A stretch of DNA of 64,000 nucleotides from Arenimonas metalli CF5-1 (GTDB taxonomy: Bacteria; Pseudomonadota; Gammaproteobacteria; Xanthomonadales; Xanthomonadaceae), in assembly GCF_000747155.1 (NCBI RefSeq), contig NZ_AVCK01000011.1, positions 62,001 to 126,000 on the forward strand, in the 5' to 3' direction. The notes under the pieces are model-generated. The model was not told where the DNA came from. It made no database searches and was given only the letters and a program-made list of their open reading frames with translations. The position numbers and the translations under genes were made by a program. This document shows positions 33,838-43,371 of the stretch, piece after piece. How positions within the stretch are numbered: position 1 is the first letter of the stretch; every line of letters begins with the position of its first letter.

Positions 33838-34869
33838 ATGGAAGACACCCGCGTCATTGCCCCCGGCGCCACGCGCGAAGACGAACTGGCCGAGGCCAGC
33901 ATCCGGCCCAAGCGGCTGGACGACTACCTGGGCCAGCAGCCGGTCCGCGAGCAGCTCAAGATCGCCATCGAAGCCGCCAAGGGCCGCGGCGAAGCCATGG
34001 ACCACGTGCTGATCTTCGGGCCGCCGGGCCTGGGCAAGACCACGCTCAGCCATGTCATCGCCAACGAGCTGGGCGTGAACCTGCGCACCACCTCGGGCCC
34101 GGTGATCGAGCGCGCCGGCGACCTGGCCGCGCTGCTGACCAACCTGCAGCCGCACGACGTGCTGTTCGTGGACGAGATCCACCGCCTCTCGCCCGTGGTC
34201 GAGGAAGTGCTGTACCCGGCGATGGAGGACTACCAGATCGACATCATGATCGGCGAGGGCCCCGCGGCCCGCTCGATCAAGCTCGACCTGCCGCCCTTCA
34301 CCCTGATCGGCGCCACGACCCGCGCCGGCCTGCTCACCGCGCCGCTGCGCGACCGCTTCGGCATCGTCCAGCGGCTCGAGTTCTACAGCGCCGAGGAGCT
34401 GACCCGCATCGTCCGCCGCTCGGCCAGCATCCTGGGCATCGAATGCGCCCCGGACGGCGCCGGCGAGATCGCCCGCCGCGCCCGCGGCACGCCCCGCATC
34501 GCCAACCGCCTGCTGCGCCGCGTGCGCGACTTCGCCCAGGTGCGCGCCGGCGGCACCATCACCCGCCCGGTGGCCGACGAGGCCCTGGCCATGCTGAAAG
34601 TCGACGCCGAGGGCTTCGATACCCTGGACCGCCGCATGCTGGGCATGATCATCGAGAACTTCGACGGCGGCCCGGTCGGCGTCGAGTCGCTGGCCGCGGC
34701 CCTGAGCGAGGAGCGCGGCACCCTCGAGGACGTGATCGAGCCCTACCTGATCCAGCAGGGCTACCTGGTCCGCAGCGCCCGCGGCCGCATGGTGACCCAC
34801 AAGGCCTACACCCACCTGGGCCTCAAACCCCCTCGCAAGGCCGTCCCGCCCGACCTGTTCGAGTCATGA
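33838..34869 (+). CDS. ruvB: Holliday junction branch-migration ATPase RuvB
   Basis: RuvB is the hexameric AAA+ motor that drives branch migration. The 343 residues contain [18 protein letters not shown], Walker [10 protein letters not shown], Walker [10 protein letters not shown], sensor 1 GATTRAGLL and the C-terminal winged helix ([19 protein letters not shown]). It is separated from ruvA by 95 bp holding a strong palindrome. CATAAT at 33824-33829 is a good -10 candidate only 8 bp before the ATG, so ruvB may have its own, nearly leaderless, transcript. ybgC overlaps its stop (ATGA). Confidence 0.97.
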   Translation: MEDTRVIAPGATREDELAEASIRPKRLDDYLGQQPVREQLKIAIEAAKGRGEAMDHVLIFGPPGLGKTTLSHVIANELGVNLRTTSGPVIERAGDLAALLTNLQPHDVLFVDEIHRLSPVVEEVLYPAMEDYQIDIMIGEGPAARSIKLDLPPFTLIGATTRAGLLTAPLRDRFGIVQRLEFYSAEELTRIVRRSASILGIECAPDGAGEIARRARGTPRIANRLLRRVRDFAQVRAGGTITRPVADEALAMLKVDAEGFDTLDRRMLGMIIENFDGGPVGVESLAAALSEERGTLEDVIEPYLIQQGYLVRSARGRMVTHKAYTHLGLKPPRKAVPPDLFES

Positions 34870-35267
34870 GCGCGGTTCCGTTCAGCTTCCCGATAAGGGT
34901 TTATTGGGAGGATACCGACGCTGGCGGGGTGGTTTACCACGCCAGCTACGTGCGGTTCCTTGAACGCGCCCGGACCGAATGGCTCCGGGCGATGGGCATC
35001 GGGCAGCAGGGCCTGCGCGAAAGCGAGGACCTGGTGCTGGTGGTCCGCGCCATGCAGCTCGATTTCCACCAACCCGCCCGGCTCGATGACGAACTGCTCG
35101 CCAGCGTCGTCGTCACCGAGCGGCGCCACGCCAGCCTGTTGATCGGGCAGGTGATTACCCGGGGCGACCAGGTCCTGGTCCGCGCGACTGTCCGCGTGGC
35201 CTGCCTGGTGGCCTCCAGTTTCCGCCCGCGTGCCCTGCCCGAATGGCTGGCCGTGGATTCCACGTAA
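34866..35267 (+). CDS. ybgC: Tol-Pal associated acyl-CoA thioesterase YbgC
   Basis: The 133-residue hotdog-fold protein begins the Tol-Pal block, as in E. coli. The catalytic segment [21 protein letters not shown] includes the conserved Asp of the 4-hydroxybenzoyl-CoA thioesterase type. It hydrolyses short or fatty acyl-CoA in relatives and is thought to link phospholipid metabolism to the envelope. The ATG overlaps the ruvB stop by 4 bp, and tolQ follows after 15 bp. Confidence 0.94.
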   Translation: MSAVPFSFPIRVYWEDTDAGGVVYHASYVRFLERARTEWLRAMGIGQQGLRESEDLVLVVRAMQLDFHQPARLDDELLASVVVTERRHASLLIGQVITRGDQVLVRATVRVACLVASSFRPRALPEWLAVDST

Positions 35268-35282
35268 CCCGGAGCACCCAAG

Positions 35283-36059
35283 ATGCCGCACCCGAACGCC
35301 CTGATCCTCGCCGCCGCCCCGGTGACCGAGCTCCCGACCGAGGCGTTGCCCGCCGCGACGGACGCGGCCGCGGCGGCCGGCGGCTCCGGCATCAACTACC
35401 TCGAGCTGATGCTGCACGCCAGCTGGCCGGTGCAGCTGATCGTGCTGATGCTGCTGCTGGGCTCGGTGATGAGCTGGGTGATCATCTTCCGAAAGAACCG
35501 CGTCTTCGCCCGCGCCGCCGACGATGCCGACGAGTTCGAGACCCGCTTCTGGTCGGGCGTGGACCTGACCCAGCTCTACCGCTCGGCCACCGACCGCAAC
35601 CGCGTGGTGTCGGGCCTGGAGGCGATCTTCGAGGCCGGCTTCCGCGAATACGCCCGCCTGCGCCAGAAGAAGGGCCTGGACGGCCGCACCCAGCTCGAGG
35701 GCGCCCAACGCGCCATGCGCGCCACCTACGCCCGCGAGGTCGACCGCCTCGAGCACAACCTCGAGCTGCTGGCCAACATCGGCTCCACCGCGCCCTACGT
35801 CGGCCTGGTCGGCACCGTGTTCGGCATCATGGTCACCATGCACGGCCTGTCCACGCAGCAGAGCGCGTCCATCGCCGCCGTGGCCCCGGGCATCTCCGAG
35901 GCGCTGTTCGCCACTGCCATCGGCCTGTTCGTGGCGATCCCGGCGGTCTGGGCCTACAACCGCTTCGCGACCAAGGTCGAGCGCATCTCGGTGCGCTACG
36001 AAAGCTTCGCCGAGGAGTTCTCCTCGATCCTGCAGCGCCAGTCCCACGTCGAGGAATAA
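35283..36059 (+). CDS. tolQ: Tol-Pal inner-membrane motor subunit TolQ
   Basis: TolQ forms with TolR a proton-driven motor that energises TolA and pulls the outer membrane inward at division. The 258 residues show three membrane segments: WPVQLIVLMLLLGSVMSWVI near the N-terminus, and two after residue 150 (NIGSTAPYVGLVGTVFGIMV and ISEALFATAIGLFVAIPAVW). The MotA/ExbB signature is clear. The first 45 residues are an Ala/Thr-rich extension. tolR follows after 45 bp. Confidence 0.95.
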   Translation: MPHPNALILAAAPVTELPTEALPAATDAAAAAGGSGINYLELMLHASWPVQLIVLMLLLGSVMSWVIIFRKNRVFARAADDADEFETRFWSGVDLTQLYRSATDRNRVVSGLEAIFEAGFREYARLRQKKGLDGRTQLEGAQRAMRATYAREVDRLEHNLELLANIGSTAPYVGLVGTVFGIMVTMHGLSTQQSASIAAVAPGISEALFATAIGLFVAIPAVWAYNRFATKVERISVRYESFAEEFSSILQRQSHVEE

Positions 36060-36104
36060 GCGGGTAACCCCGTTTCCCCCGACCACACGTTGAGAGCTGT
36101 CGCC

Positions 36105-36534
<430 letters not shown>

Positions 36535-36545
<11 letters not shown>

Positions 36546-37494
36546 TACCGCCCGCCCCGGGGACGTGCAGGACGACATCGCGGCGCCGGTCGCGATGGCG
36601 GTGGCCCTGCACGTCGGCCTGCTGGCGCTGCTGCTGGTCGCCGGCTGGTGGCAGCCCGCGCCGCAGGTGATCTCGGTCGCCGGCCCGGTGGTCGAGGCCT
36701 CGCTGGTCGTGTCGCCGTCCGACGTGGTCGCCGCCGAGCGCAGCGCCGCCGAAGCCCCCAAGCCCGAACCCACGCCGCCGCCCCCGGTGGAAGCCGCGCC
36801 GCCGCCGCAGCCGCTGCCCGCGCCGCAGCCCCAGGACGCGCCCGACGAGGCCCAGCCGGTGCCGCAGGAGCGCGTGCCCGAGCCCTCGCCGGTCGAACAG
36901 GATGCGGTCGCGAAGCTGGCCTTGGAGCAGGAGCAGGCGAAGGAGCGCGAGGAGCAGGAGGCCAAGCGCATCCAGGAACAGATCGACCTCACCGAGCGCG
37001 AGCGCAAGCAGGAGGAGGCCGAGCGCCGCCAGCGCCTGCGCGAGCAGCAGCTGGCCCAGCTGGCCGAGATCCGCAAGCAGAAGGAAGAGGCTGAGCGCCA
37101 GTCGAAACTGGAAGAACAGCGCCTGCGCCAGCTTGCCGACCGGGAGACGGCGCCGGCGCCCAGCCCGGCCCCGGCCCAGCCCGCCGGCGGCAACAACGGC
37201 GTCGACACCGACCTGGCCGCGCGCTACGCCCTGGCCATGCTGCAGACCGCCGAGATGAACTGGAACCGCTCGCTGGCGCCGGAAAGCACCCCCTGCAAGG
37301 TCCGCTTCACCCAGATCCCGGGCGGCGAAGTGATCGACATCAGCTTCCTGTCCTGCCCCTTCGACGGCCAGGCGCGGGAGTCGGTGGAGCGCGCGCTGCG
37401 CCGTTCGCCGATGCCCTATGCCGGCTTCGAACCCGTGTTCCAACGCCAGATCGACCTGACTTTCTGCTACCCCCAAGAGGCCTGCCCACGATGA
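36535..37494 (+). CDS. tolA: Tol-Pal energy-transducing protein TolA
   Basis: TolA crosses the periplasm and contacts TolB and Pal. The 319-residue protein has one N-terminal membrane helix ([19 protein letters not shown]), a Pro-rich stretch, a long Glu/Lys/Gln/Arg-rich helix (about residues 120-205) and a C-terminal domain III from about residue 220. The latter holds [17 protein letters not shown] and two cysteine-containing strands near STPCKVRF and LSCPFDG. Its start overlaps tolR and its stop overlaps tolB (ATGA). Confidence 0.93.
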
Positions 37495-38801
37495 GACGCT
37501 TACTGACCTTCCTGGCGTTCGCGCTGCTGCTGCCCTTCGGTTCCGCCCAGGCCCAGGGCCTGGACATCGGCATGGTGCAGGGCCGCGACGGCGCCCTGCC
37601 CATCACGATCGTGCCGATGCCCTACCTTGGCACCAGCGTGGCCCCCGACACCGACATCGCCGCGGTCATCCGCGCCGACCTCAACCGCTCCGGCCAGTTC
37701 AACGCGCTGTCCGAACAGGACGTGATCGAGAAGCCGATCCGCGGCAGCGAGATCAAGTTCCCGACCTGGCGCGTGCTCAAGCAGGACTTCATCGTCGTCG
37801 GCCGGGTGCTGGACAACGCCGACGGCGGCTACCGGGTCGAGTACGAGCTGTACGACGTGGCCAAGCAGGAGCGCATGCTCGGCCTGGCCGTCGGCGGCCG
37901 CGCCCGCGGCATGCGCGACGTGGCGCACCAGATCGCCGACCAGGTGTACGAGAAGATCCTCGGCGTCCGCGGCGCCTTCTGGACCCGCATCGCCTACGTC
38001 ACCGCCAACGGCCTGGGCGGCAACACCCAGTACGCGCTGATGATCGCCGACTCCGACGGCTTCAACCCGCAGACGGTGGTGAAGTCGCGCGAGCCGCTGC
38101 TGTCCCCGGCCTGGAGCCCGGACGGCCGCAAGCTGGCCTACGTCAGCTTCGAGCGCGGCAATTCGACCATCTACGTGCAGGAAATCACCACCGGCGCCCG
38201 TGAGGTCCTGGCCAGCTTCAAGGGCATCAACGGCGCCCCGTCCTTCTCGCCGGACGGCCGCCGCCTGGCCCTGACCCTGTCCCGGACCGGCAACCCCGAG
38301 ATCTACGTGATGGACCTGGCCACCAAGCAGGTGACCCAGGTGACCCGCCACTACGGCATCGACACCGAGGCGGTGTGGTCGGCCGACGGCCAGTCCCTGG
38401 TCTTCACCTCGGACCGGGCCGGCAAGCCCCAGCTCTACCAGGTGCCCGCTTCGGGCGGCGAAGCGACCCGGCTCAGCTTCCAGGGCGACTCCAACGCAAA
38501 GGCCAGTATTTCCTTTGACGGCAAGAAGATAGCTATGGCGCAGGGCAGCGGAAACGTTTATCGTATTGCCGTTCTAGACCGCAGTTTTGGCGGGGCAGGG
38601 CGTTGGCAGACGCTGTCGCCGGGCAACCTCGACGAGTCGCCCAGCTTTGCCCCGAATGCCAGCATGCTGCTTTATGCAACCAAGGAAGGTAGGCGCGGAG
38701 TGCTGTTCGCAGTGTCTGCGGATGGCAGTGTGCGACAGCGTTTGGTGTTGGCCGATGGTGACGTCCGGGAGCCCGCCTGGTCACCGTTCAGGCAGAGATA
38801 A
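37491..38801 (+). CDS. tolB: Tol-Pal periplasmic beta-propeller TolB
   Basis: TolB binds Pal and TolA in the periplasm. The 436-residue precursor has a Sec signal peptide ([21 protein letters not shown]). An N-terminal domain comes next ([21 protein letters not shown]), then a six-bladed propeller with repeats of the type [17 protein letters not shown] and [17 protein letters not shown]. The last 100 codons (about 38490-38800) use AT-rich codons such as ATA, CTA and AGT that are rare in the first part of the gene. The protein sequence remains regular, so this looks like a recombined or differently selected segment. Confidence 0.95.
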   Translation: MRRLLTFLAFALLLPFGSAQAQGLDIGMVQGRDGALPITIVPMPYLGTSVAPDTDIAAVIRADLNRSGQFNALSEQDVIEKPIRGSEIKFPTWRVLKQDFIVVGRVLDNADGGYRVEYELYDVAKQERMLGLAVGGRARGMRDVAHQIADQVYEKILGVRGAFWTRIAYVTANGLGGNTQYALMIADSDGFNPQTVVKSREPLLSPAWSPDGRKLAYVSFERGNSTIYVQEITTGAREVLASFKGINGAPSFSPDGRRLALTLSRTGNPEIYVMDLATKQVTQVTRHYGIDTEAVWSADGQSLVFTSDRAGKPQLYQVPASGGEATRLSFQGDSNAKASISFDGKKIAMAQGSGNVYRIAVLDRSFGGAGRWQTLSPGNLDESPSFAPNASMLLYATKEGRRGVLFAVSADGSVRQRLVLADGDVREPAWSPFRQR

Positions 38802-38866
38802 GCAAGGACGGGCCGAAAATAACCACAGCTACAACCCCTGCATCCGAATAATAAGAGGCTTCCCCA

Positions 38867-39370
38867 ATGAACATGACCACCCGCGTGCTGCTCGCCGCTT
38901 CGATCACCGTCGCCCTTGCCGCCTGCACCAAGAAGACCAAGCCGGTTGAAGAAGCCGTCACCGAGACTCCGGCCGTGACCCAGCCGGTCTCCGACGGCCG
39001 CTACACCCCGGCTGACCTCGACACCGACTCCTGCCTGCGCCAGCGCACCGTGTACTTCGACTTCGACCAGGACACCCTGCGTCCGGAGTTCCAGGCCATC
39101 ATGGCCTGCCACGCCAAGTACCTGAACGACCGTCCGGAGTCGCGCATCACCCTCGAGGGCAATGCCGACGAGCGCGGTACCCGTGAGTACAACCTGGGCC
39201 TCGGCGAGCGCCGCGGCAACGCCGTCTCCGGCGCCCTGCAGGGTGCGGGTGGTTCGGCCGGCCAGCTCACCGTCGTGTCCTACGGCGAAGAGCGTCCGAC
39301 CTGCGGCGAGTCCAGCGAGACCTGCTGGCAGCAGAACCGCCGCGTCGAAATCGTCTACACCGCCAAGTAA
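38867..39370 (+). CDS. pal: Peptidoglycan-associated lipoprotein Pal
   Basis: Pal is an outer-membrane lipoprotein that grips peptidoglycan. The 167-residue precursor has a lipobox LAAC (lipidated Cys20). The OmpA-like domain contains TVYFDFDQDTLRPEFQAIM and GNADERGTREYNLGLGERR, which binds the meso-DAP residue. A pair of cysteines near the end (RPTCGESSETCWQQN) and one at DSCLRQ are extra to the E. coli protein. The ribosome binding site AAGAGG lies about 8 bp before the ATG. cpoB follows after 3 bp. Confidence 0.97.
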   Translation: MNMTTRVLLAASITVALAACTKKTKPVEEAVTETPAVTQPVSDGRYTPADLDTDSCLRQRTVYFDFDQDTLRPEFQAIMACHAKYLNDRPESRITLEGNADERGTREYNLGLGERRGNAVSGALQGAGGSAGQLTVVSYGEERPTCGESSETCWQQNRRVEIVYTAK

Positions 39371-39373
39371 GCG

Positions 39374-40210
39374 ATGGGACGCCAGCGCATCCTTTGCGTT
39401 GTGACCGTGGTGGCGGCCCTCGTGGCCGCCACTCCGGCCGCTGCCCAGCGACTGAGCCTCGGCGAGCGCGTCACGCTGCTCGAGAACAAGGCCAATACCG
39501 AGAACCAGGCGGCGGTGCAGGGCAACATCGAAGCCCAGAACCGCATCGTGCAGCTGCAGTCGGAAGTGCAGTCGCTGCGCAACCAGATCGAGACGCTGCA
39601 GAACGAGATCGAGCAGCTCAAGCAGACCAACCGCCAGCAGTACCTCGACCTCGACGGCCGCCTCGCGCGCCTCGAAGGCGGTGCCGCCCCGGCCAATCCC
39701 GCGTCACCCCAGAATCCCGCCGCCGCGCCTGCCGCGCCGGCCGCCAATCCCGCGACTGCGCCGGCCACGGCCGCGCAGGCCCCGGCCGCGGATGCCGCCG
39801 CCCCGGCCGCTGTCGATCCCGCCGCCGAGGAAGCCGCCTACCAGGCCGCCCTCGATGCGCTGGTCGAGCGCTTCGAGGCCGACGAATCCGCGCGCCTGTT
39901 CCAGCGCTTCCTGCGCGACTACCCGGCCAGCGCCCTCGTGCCCAACGCCTACTACTGGCTGGGCGAGAGCTACTACGTCACCCAGAACTACGAGCTCGCG
40001 CTGGAGGCTTTCCAGACGCTGCTGTCGCAGCACGCCGGTTCGCGCAAGGAGGGCGATGCCCTGCTGAAGCTGGGCTACTGCCAGATCGCCCTGGGCCAGC
40101 GCGCCGCGGGCGAGGAGTCGCTGCGCCAGGTGTCCGCGCGCTTCGCCGGCACCGACGCCGCGGGCAAGGCCGAAAGCCGCCTGCGCACGCTCGCCCTCGA
40201 AAACCGCTGA
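39374..40210 (+). CDS. cpoB: Cell division coordinator CpoB (YbgF)
   Basis: CpoB links the Tol complex to PBP1B activity during septation. The 278-residue precursor has a signal peptide ending at ATPAAA, a trimerising coiled coil (about residues 25-100, QNRIVQLQSEVQSLRNQIET), an Ala/Pro-rich linker and a C-terminal TPR domain (LFQRFLRDYPASALVPNAYY, NYELALEAFQTLLSQHAGS). It is the last gene of the Tol-Pal block. The PBP1B partner is encoded at 58478-60847. Confidence 0.94.
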   Translation: MGRQRILCVVTVVAALVAATPAAAQRLSLGERVTLLENKANTENQAAVQGNIEAQNRIVQLQSEVQSLRNQIETLQNEIEQLKQTNRQQYLDLDGRLARLEGGAAPANPASPQNPAAAPAAPAANPATAPATAAQAPAADAAAPAAVDPAAEEAAYQAALDALVERFEADESARLFQRFLRDYPASALVPNAYYWLGESYYVTQNYELALEAFQTLLSQHAGSRKEGDALLKLGYCQIALGQRAAGEESLRQVSARFAGTDAAGKAESRLRTLALENR

Positions 40211-40235
40211 TCCCGGCTCCGCGCCGGCCCCCGCC

Positions 40236-40892
40236 ATGGAAACCCCGGCCGCCGAGCGCCTGCGCCTGACCGAAATCTTCCTGTCCGTGCAGGGCGAGGC
40301 CCGCGCCGTGGGCTGGCCCACCGTATTCGTGCGGCTCACCGGCTGCCCGCTGCGCTGCCAGTACTGCGACACCGCCTACGCCTTCCACGGCGGCGAGTGG
40401 TGGGAGATCGACACCATCCTGGCCGAGGTCGCGCGCCACGGCGTCCGCCACGTCTGCGTCACCGGCGGCGAGCCGCTGGCCCAGAAGCGCTGCCTGAAGC
40501 TGCTCGAGGCGCTGTGCGACGCGGGCTACGAGGTCTCGCTGGAAACCTCGGGTGCGCTCGACATCGCCGGCGTCGATCCGCGCGTGAGCCGCGTGGTCGA
40601 CCTCAAGACACCGGGCTCGAAGGAAATGCACCGCAACCTGCTGTCGAACCTGCCGCTGCTGACCGCGCACGACCAGGTCAAGTTCGTCATCTGCGACCGC
40701 GCCGACTACGAGTGGGCGCGCGCGATGGTCGCCGAGCACGCGATCGCCGGACGCTGCGACGTGCTGTTCTCGCCAAGCCAGTCCGAACTCGCCCCGCGCG
40801 ACCTCGCCGACTGGATCATCGCCGACCGCCTCCCGGTCCGCTTCCAGCTCCAGCTCCACAAGGTCCTCTGGGGCGATACGCCGGGTAAGTAG
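40236..40892 (+). CDS. queE: 7-carboxy-7-deazaguanine synthase
   Basis: QueE is a radical SAM enzyme that turns carboxy-tetrahydropterin into 7-carboxy-7-deazaguanine on the queuosine route. The 218 residues contain the cluster motif CPLRCQYC near residue 32 and the SAM-binding glycine motif VTGGEPLAQ. FLSVQGEARAVGWPTVFVRL at the N-terminus is typical. queC, the next step of the pathway, lies downstream, beyond a long inverted repeat. Confidence 0.95.
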   Translation: METPAAERLRLTEIFLSVQGEARAVGWPTVFVRLTGCPLRCQYCDTAYAFHGGEWWEIDTILAEVARHGVRHVCVTGGEPLAQKRCLKLLEALCDAGYEVSLETSGALDIAGVDPRVSRVVDLKTPGSKEMHRNLLSNLPLLTAHDQVKFVICDRADYEWARAMVAEHAIAGRCDVLFSPSQSELAPRDLADWIIADRLPVRFQLQLHKVLWGDTPGK

Positions 40893-40905
40893 GGTCCACT
40901 GATTG

Positions 40906-41031
40906 AACGCGGATCAGAGCGGATGGACGCGGATAAAGGCGGATAAAGCGAAACCTTTTTGAATGGATCCGGCTTTTCATTTCGATTGCTCTATCCGCCC
41001 TTATCCGCGTCCATCCGCTCTGATCCGCGTT
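40906..41031. repeat. Long inverted repeat between queE and queC
   Basis: The 40-bp arms 40906-40945 and 40992-41031 pair with a single mismatch around a 46-base AT-richer loop. The arm itself is built from short direct repeats of GCGGAT (GCGGATCAG, GCGGATGGA, GCGGATAAA, GCGGATA). The unit has no coding potential. It looks like a dispersed intergenic repeat and could terminate or stabilise the queE transcript. Confidence 0.85.
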
Positions 41032-41056
41032 TGAATATTGATAATCGGTCTACGCA

Positions 41057-41740
41057 ATGACGACACAGCAGCGCAAGGCAGTGGTATTGGTTTCCGGCGG
41101 GATGGACTCGGCGGTCGTGCTGGCGATGGCGCGCGAGCAGGGGTTCCTGTGCCATGCGCTCAGCGTGTCGTACGGGCAGCGGCATACCTCGGAGCTGGCC
41201 GCCGCCGCCGCGCTCGCCGCGCTGCACGGCGCCGAGCACAAGGTCGTGACCGTGGACCTGCGCAGCATCGGCGGCTCGGCGCTCACCGCCGACATCGCAG
41301 TGCCCGAGGCCGCGGCGGCCGGCATCCCCGTCACCTACGTGCCGGCGCGCAACACCATCATGCTGTCGATCGCGCTGGGCTGGGCCGAGGTGCTGGGCGC
41401 CGACGACCTGTTCTGCGGCGTGAACGCGGTCGATTACTCCGGCTACCCGGACTGCCGCCCGGAATTCATCGCCGCGTTCGAGTGCCTGGCCAACCTGGCC
41501 ACCAAGGCCGGCGTCGAGGGCCACGCCCTGCGCCTGCACGCGCCGCTGATGCGGATGTCCAAGGCCGACATCGCGCGCGAAGGCGCCCGCCTCGGCGTGG
41601 ATTTCTCGGCCACCGTGTCGTGCTACCAGGCCGACGCCGACGGCCGCGCCTGCGGCCGCTGCGACGCCTGCCGCCTGCGCGCCGAGGGCTTCGCCGCCGC
41701 CGGCCTGCCCGACCCCACGCGCTACGCCTCGCGCGAATGA
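41057..41740 (+). CDS. queC: 7-cyano-7-deazaguanine synthase
   Basis: QueC converts 7-carboxy-7-deazaguanine to the nitrile preQ0 with ATP and ammonia. The 227 residues have the PP-loop [13 protein letters not shown] and the C-terminal zinc-binding cysteines in [33 protein letters not shown] and [17 protein letters not shown] are family hallmarks. GATAAT at 41040-41045 could be its -10 element, giving a leader of only a few bases. tRNA-Lys follows; tRNAs modified by queuosine are Tyr, His, Asn and Asp, so the pairing is positional only. Confidence 0.96.
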   Translation: MTTQQRKAVVLVSGGMDSAVVLAMAREQGFLCHALSVSYGQRHTSELAAAAALAALHGAEHKVVTVDLRSIGGSALTADIAVPEAAAAGIPVTYVPARNTIMLSIALGWAEVLGADDLFCGVNAVDYSGYPDCRPEFIAAFECLANLATKAGVEGHALRLHAPLMRMSKADIAREGARLGVDFSATVSCYQADADGRACGRCDACRLRAEGFAAAGLPDPTRYASRE

Positions 41741-41791
41741 TGGGTTAGAATCACCGCCCCGAGCGCCGGCAAGCCGCGCCCGGGTCTCGAT

Positions 41792-41864
41792 GGGCCGTTA
41801 GCTCAGTTGGTAGAGCAGAAGACTTTTAATCTTTTGGTCGATGGTTCGAATCCATCACGGCCCA
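41792..41864 (+). tRNA. tRNA-Lys (UUU)
   Basis: The 73-base gene folds as a full cloverleaf. The acceptor arms are GGGCCGT (41792-41798) and ACGGCCC (41857-41863). The D-arm contains GCTCAGTTGGTAGAGC, the anticodon loop CTTTTAA has anticodon TTT at 41825-41827, and the T-arm contains GGTTCGAATCC. The CCA end is not encoded; A is followed by CA. TAGAAT at 41746-41751 is a plausible -10 element with a GC-rich stretch after it. Confidence 0.97.
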
Positions 41865-41866
41865 CA

Positions 41867-41893
41867 TTTTTTGGAGGCAGCGCCTCCAAAAAA
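41867..41893. terminator. Symmetric hairpin after tRNA-Lys
   Basis: TTTTTTGGAGGC and GCCTCCAAAAAA form a perfect 12-bp stem around AGC, beginning 2 bp after the tRNA. There is no T-run after the stem on the plus strand, so it may define the tRNA 3' end by structure rather than act as a classic terminator. Confidence 0.5.
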
Positions 41894-41950
41894 TCCCACC
41901 TTTCCTTCGCGCTTCGCGCTCGAAAAGGCGGGCCCCGGTTCGTATTCACC

Positions 41951-41998
41951 CGATCCCCCGCGCCTGTCGGCGCGCCCGCCTTACCAAGGGGGGCTTGG
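41951..41998 (+). repeat. Direct repeat, left copy, in the tRNA-Lys to lpxR spacer
   Basis: The stretch starts CGATCCCCCGCGCCTGTCGG and continues with two short self-complementary parts (CGCGCC/GGCGCG and a CCTT-ACC-AAGG stem). Nearly the same 46 bp recurs at 42106-42151. The two copies flank a family B palindrome. The 321-bp spacer 41865-42185 contains no gene that I can support; it is made of this pair, the palindrome and the tRNA hairpin. Confidence 0.75.
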
Positions 41999-42037
41999 GC
42001 GATTGCGGCATTCGGCATGAAAAAGGGGTCTGGGAAA

Positions 42038-42090
42038 AAAGGGGTCAGAGTAATTATCCGTTTCAAACGAATAATTATTCTGACCCCTTT
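42038..42090. repeat. Palindromic repeat, family B copy 3
   Basis: Arms of 26 bp (AAAGGGGTCAGAGTAATTAT onward, and the complement) flank a single C and have two mismatches. A truncated extra copy of the outer part, AAAAGGGGTCTGGG, lies just upstream at 42021-42034, suggesting a partial duplication. Confidence 0.85.
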
Positions 42091-42105
42091 CTTTCGCATC
42101 ACTTC

Positions 42106-42151
42106 CGATCCCTGCGCCTGTCGGCGCGCCCCCTTACCAAGGGGGCTTTCC
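42106..42151 (+). repeat. Direct repeat, right copy, in the tRNA-Lys to lpxR spacer
   Basis: This copy starts CGATCCCTGCGCCTGTCGG and matches the left copy at 41951-41998 over its whole length, with a few changes that keep the CCCCTTACCAAGGGG stem intact. Confidence 0.75.
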
Positions 42152-42185
42152 TCCATGAGGCGCGCGGTGGAGCCCGGGTTTCGAA

Positions 42186-43229
42186 TCAGAACGCGCGGGA
42201 GAAGGTGAGGGTGCCGAAGGCGGGGAGTTCTTGCTGGCCTTCGAATTCGCGGGTGCGGCGGACGTGGGTGGCGGTGAACTTCCAGGGGCCGCGGGTGATG
42301 GCGACGCCGAGGACGAGGTCGGCGACGGCGTCCTTGGGTTCGACCGAGTGGCTGTCCTTCGAGGTGTTGCCGTCGAAGAGGATGTCGTTGCCGACCCAGC
42401 GGCCGTCGAGGGCGATGAAGCCGTGCCAGCGGATGGCTTCGACGTTCTCGTCGCGGATGCCGGGGGCGCTGTTGTCGCCGCCGAGGCGCAGCGGGTTCGA
42501 GCCGAAGTCGTCGGGCAGGTGCTTGCCGAAGCGCAGCTCGGCGCCGGCGTTGGCGTAGGAGGCGAGGTTGCCCACGGCGCCGCCGGCGTGGCCGATGGCA
42601 TCCCAGCGCCAGCCGCCGGCGGTGGTGGCGAAGTCACGGCGCCAGGCGCGCTCGTGCGCCAGCTGCACCACCACTTCGTCGCGCAGCTGGTTGTCCCAGC
42701 CCTTGAAGCGCGGGCGGCCGAACCACTGGTGCAGCGAATCCTGGCCCATCTCCGCCTGCGCCGAGGGGCCGACCATGCCGAGGCGCAGCTGGGTGGTGCC
42801 GAGCCGGTTGCCCTTGCGCGCGTTCAGCGCGACCGACAGCGTGGCGACGCCGGCGTAGGGGCGGTCTTCCGCGATCACGTCGCTGCGGGTGCCGTCGGTG
42901 GGCGTGTAGGTGCCGTGCTGGAAGCCGAGCACCACGTTGTTCTGTTCGCCCTCGGGGACCAGCCAGCCCAGGCTGCGGGCGGCGAGGCGCACCGGCGCGG
43001 CCAGGCAGTCGGCGTCGAAGCGTTCGACATTCGGCGAGACGTAGGTGACCACGAAGCCGTTCGTGTAGCCCTGGTCCTGGCCTTCGCGGCCGTAGAGGTC
43101 GTTGTCCGAGCGCAGCAGCCAGGTGGCGCGGTCCTCGCCGTCGTCGGCGGGGGCGGGGCAGGCGGCCTGGGCCAGGGCGGGGGCGAGGAGGAGGGCGGTG
43201 GCGGCGAGCGCCGGGAGGCGGAGGGTCAT
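42186..43229 (-). CDS. LpxR-family lipid A deacylase (DUF2219)
   Basis: The 347-residue precursor has a signal peptide (MTLRLPALAATALLLAPALA) and should be an outer-membrane beta-barrel, ending in Phe (TFSRAF). The family motif appears as RSDNDLYGREGQDQGYTNG, with the Asn-Asp pair equivalent to the active-site Asn and Asp of Salmonella LpxR, and as VGPSAQAEMGQDSLHQWFG, which holds the catalytic His and Glu region. LpxR removes the 3'-acyloxyacyl group of lipid A with the help of Ca2+. The start at 43229 is chosen because it begins the signal peptide; a longer frame reaches 43259. Substrate specificity here is inferred. Confidence 0.85.
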   Translation of the reverse strand: MTLRLPALAATALLLAPALAQAACPAPADDGEDRATWLLRSDNDLYGREGQDQGYTNGFVVTYVSPNVERFDADCLAAPVRLAARSLGWLVPEGEQNNVVLGFQHGTYTPTDGTRSDVIAEDRPYAGVATLSVALNARKGNRLGTTQLRLGMVGPSAQAEMGQDSLHQWFGRPRFKGWDNQLRDEVVVQLAHERAWRRDFATTAGGWRWDAIGHAGGAVGNLASYANAGAELRFGKHLPDDFGSNPLRLGGDNSAPGIRDENVEAIRWHGFIALDGRWVGNDILFDGNTSKDSHSVEPKDAVADLVLGVAITRGPWKFTATHVRRTREFEGQQELPAFGTLTFSRAF

Positions 43230-43371
43230 GGAGCCTGGCTTTCGTGGGGGACGCGCCATGTTACCGGCCCGGCGGCGCGGGTGATGGACGCCGGGTGAAC
43301 ACGCGGTGGCGCGCCTTCACGCGCTTCGGGCGACTCGCGCGCGGCGAATGCGGGCCGGGACGCCCCGGGCC

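Noticed and set aside
40906-41031. Possible CRISPR-like or regulatory RNA array between queE and queC
   Set aside because: The GCGGAT units are not regularly spaced with unique spacers. The whole is one inverted repeat. A preQ1 riboswitch was also considered, but no such aptamer was recognised and it would be expected before a transport or synthesis gene start.
41900-42200. Small open frames in the tRNA-Lys to lpxR spacer
   Set aside because: They run through the tRNA and the repeats and match nothing. The spacer is explained by repeats.
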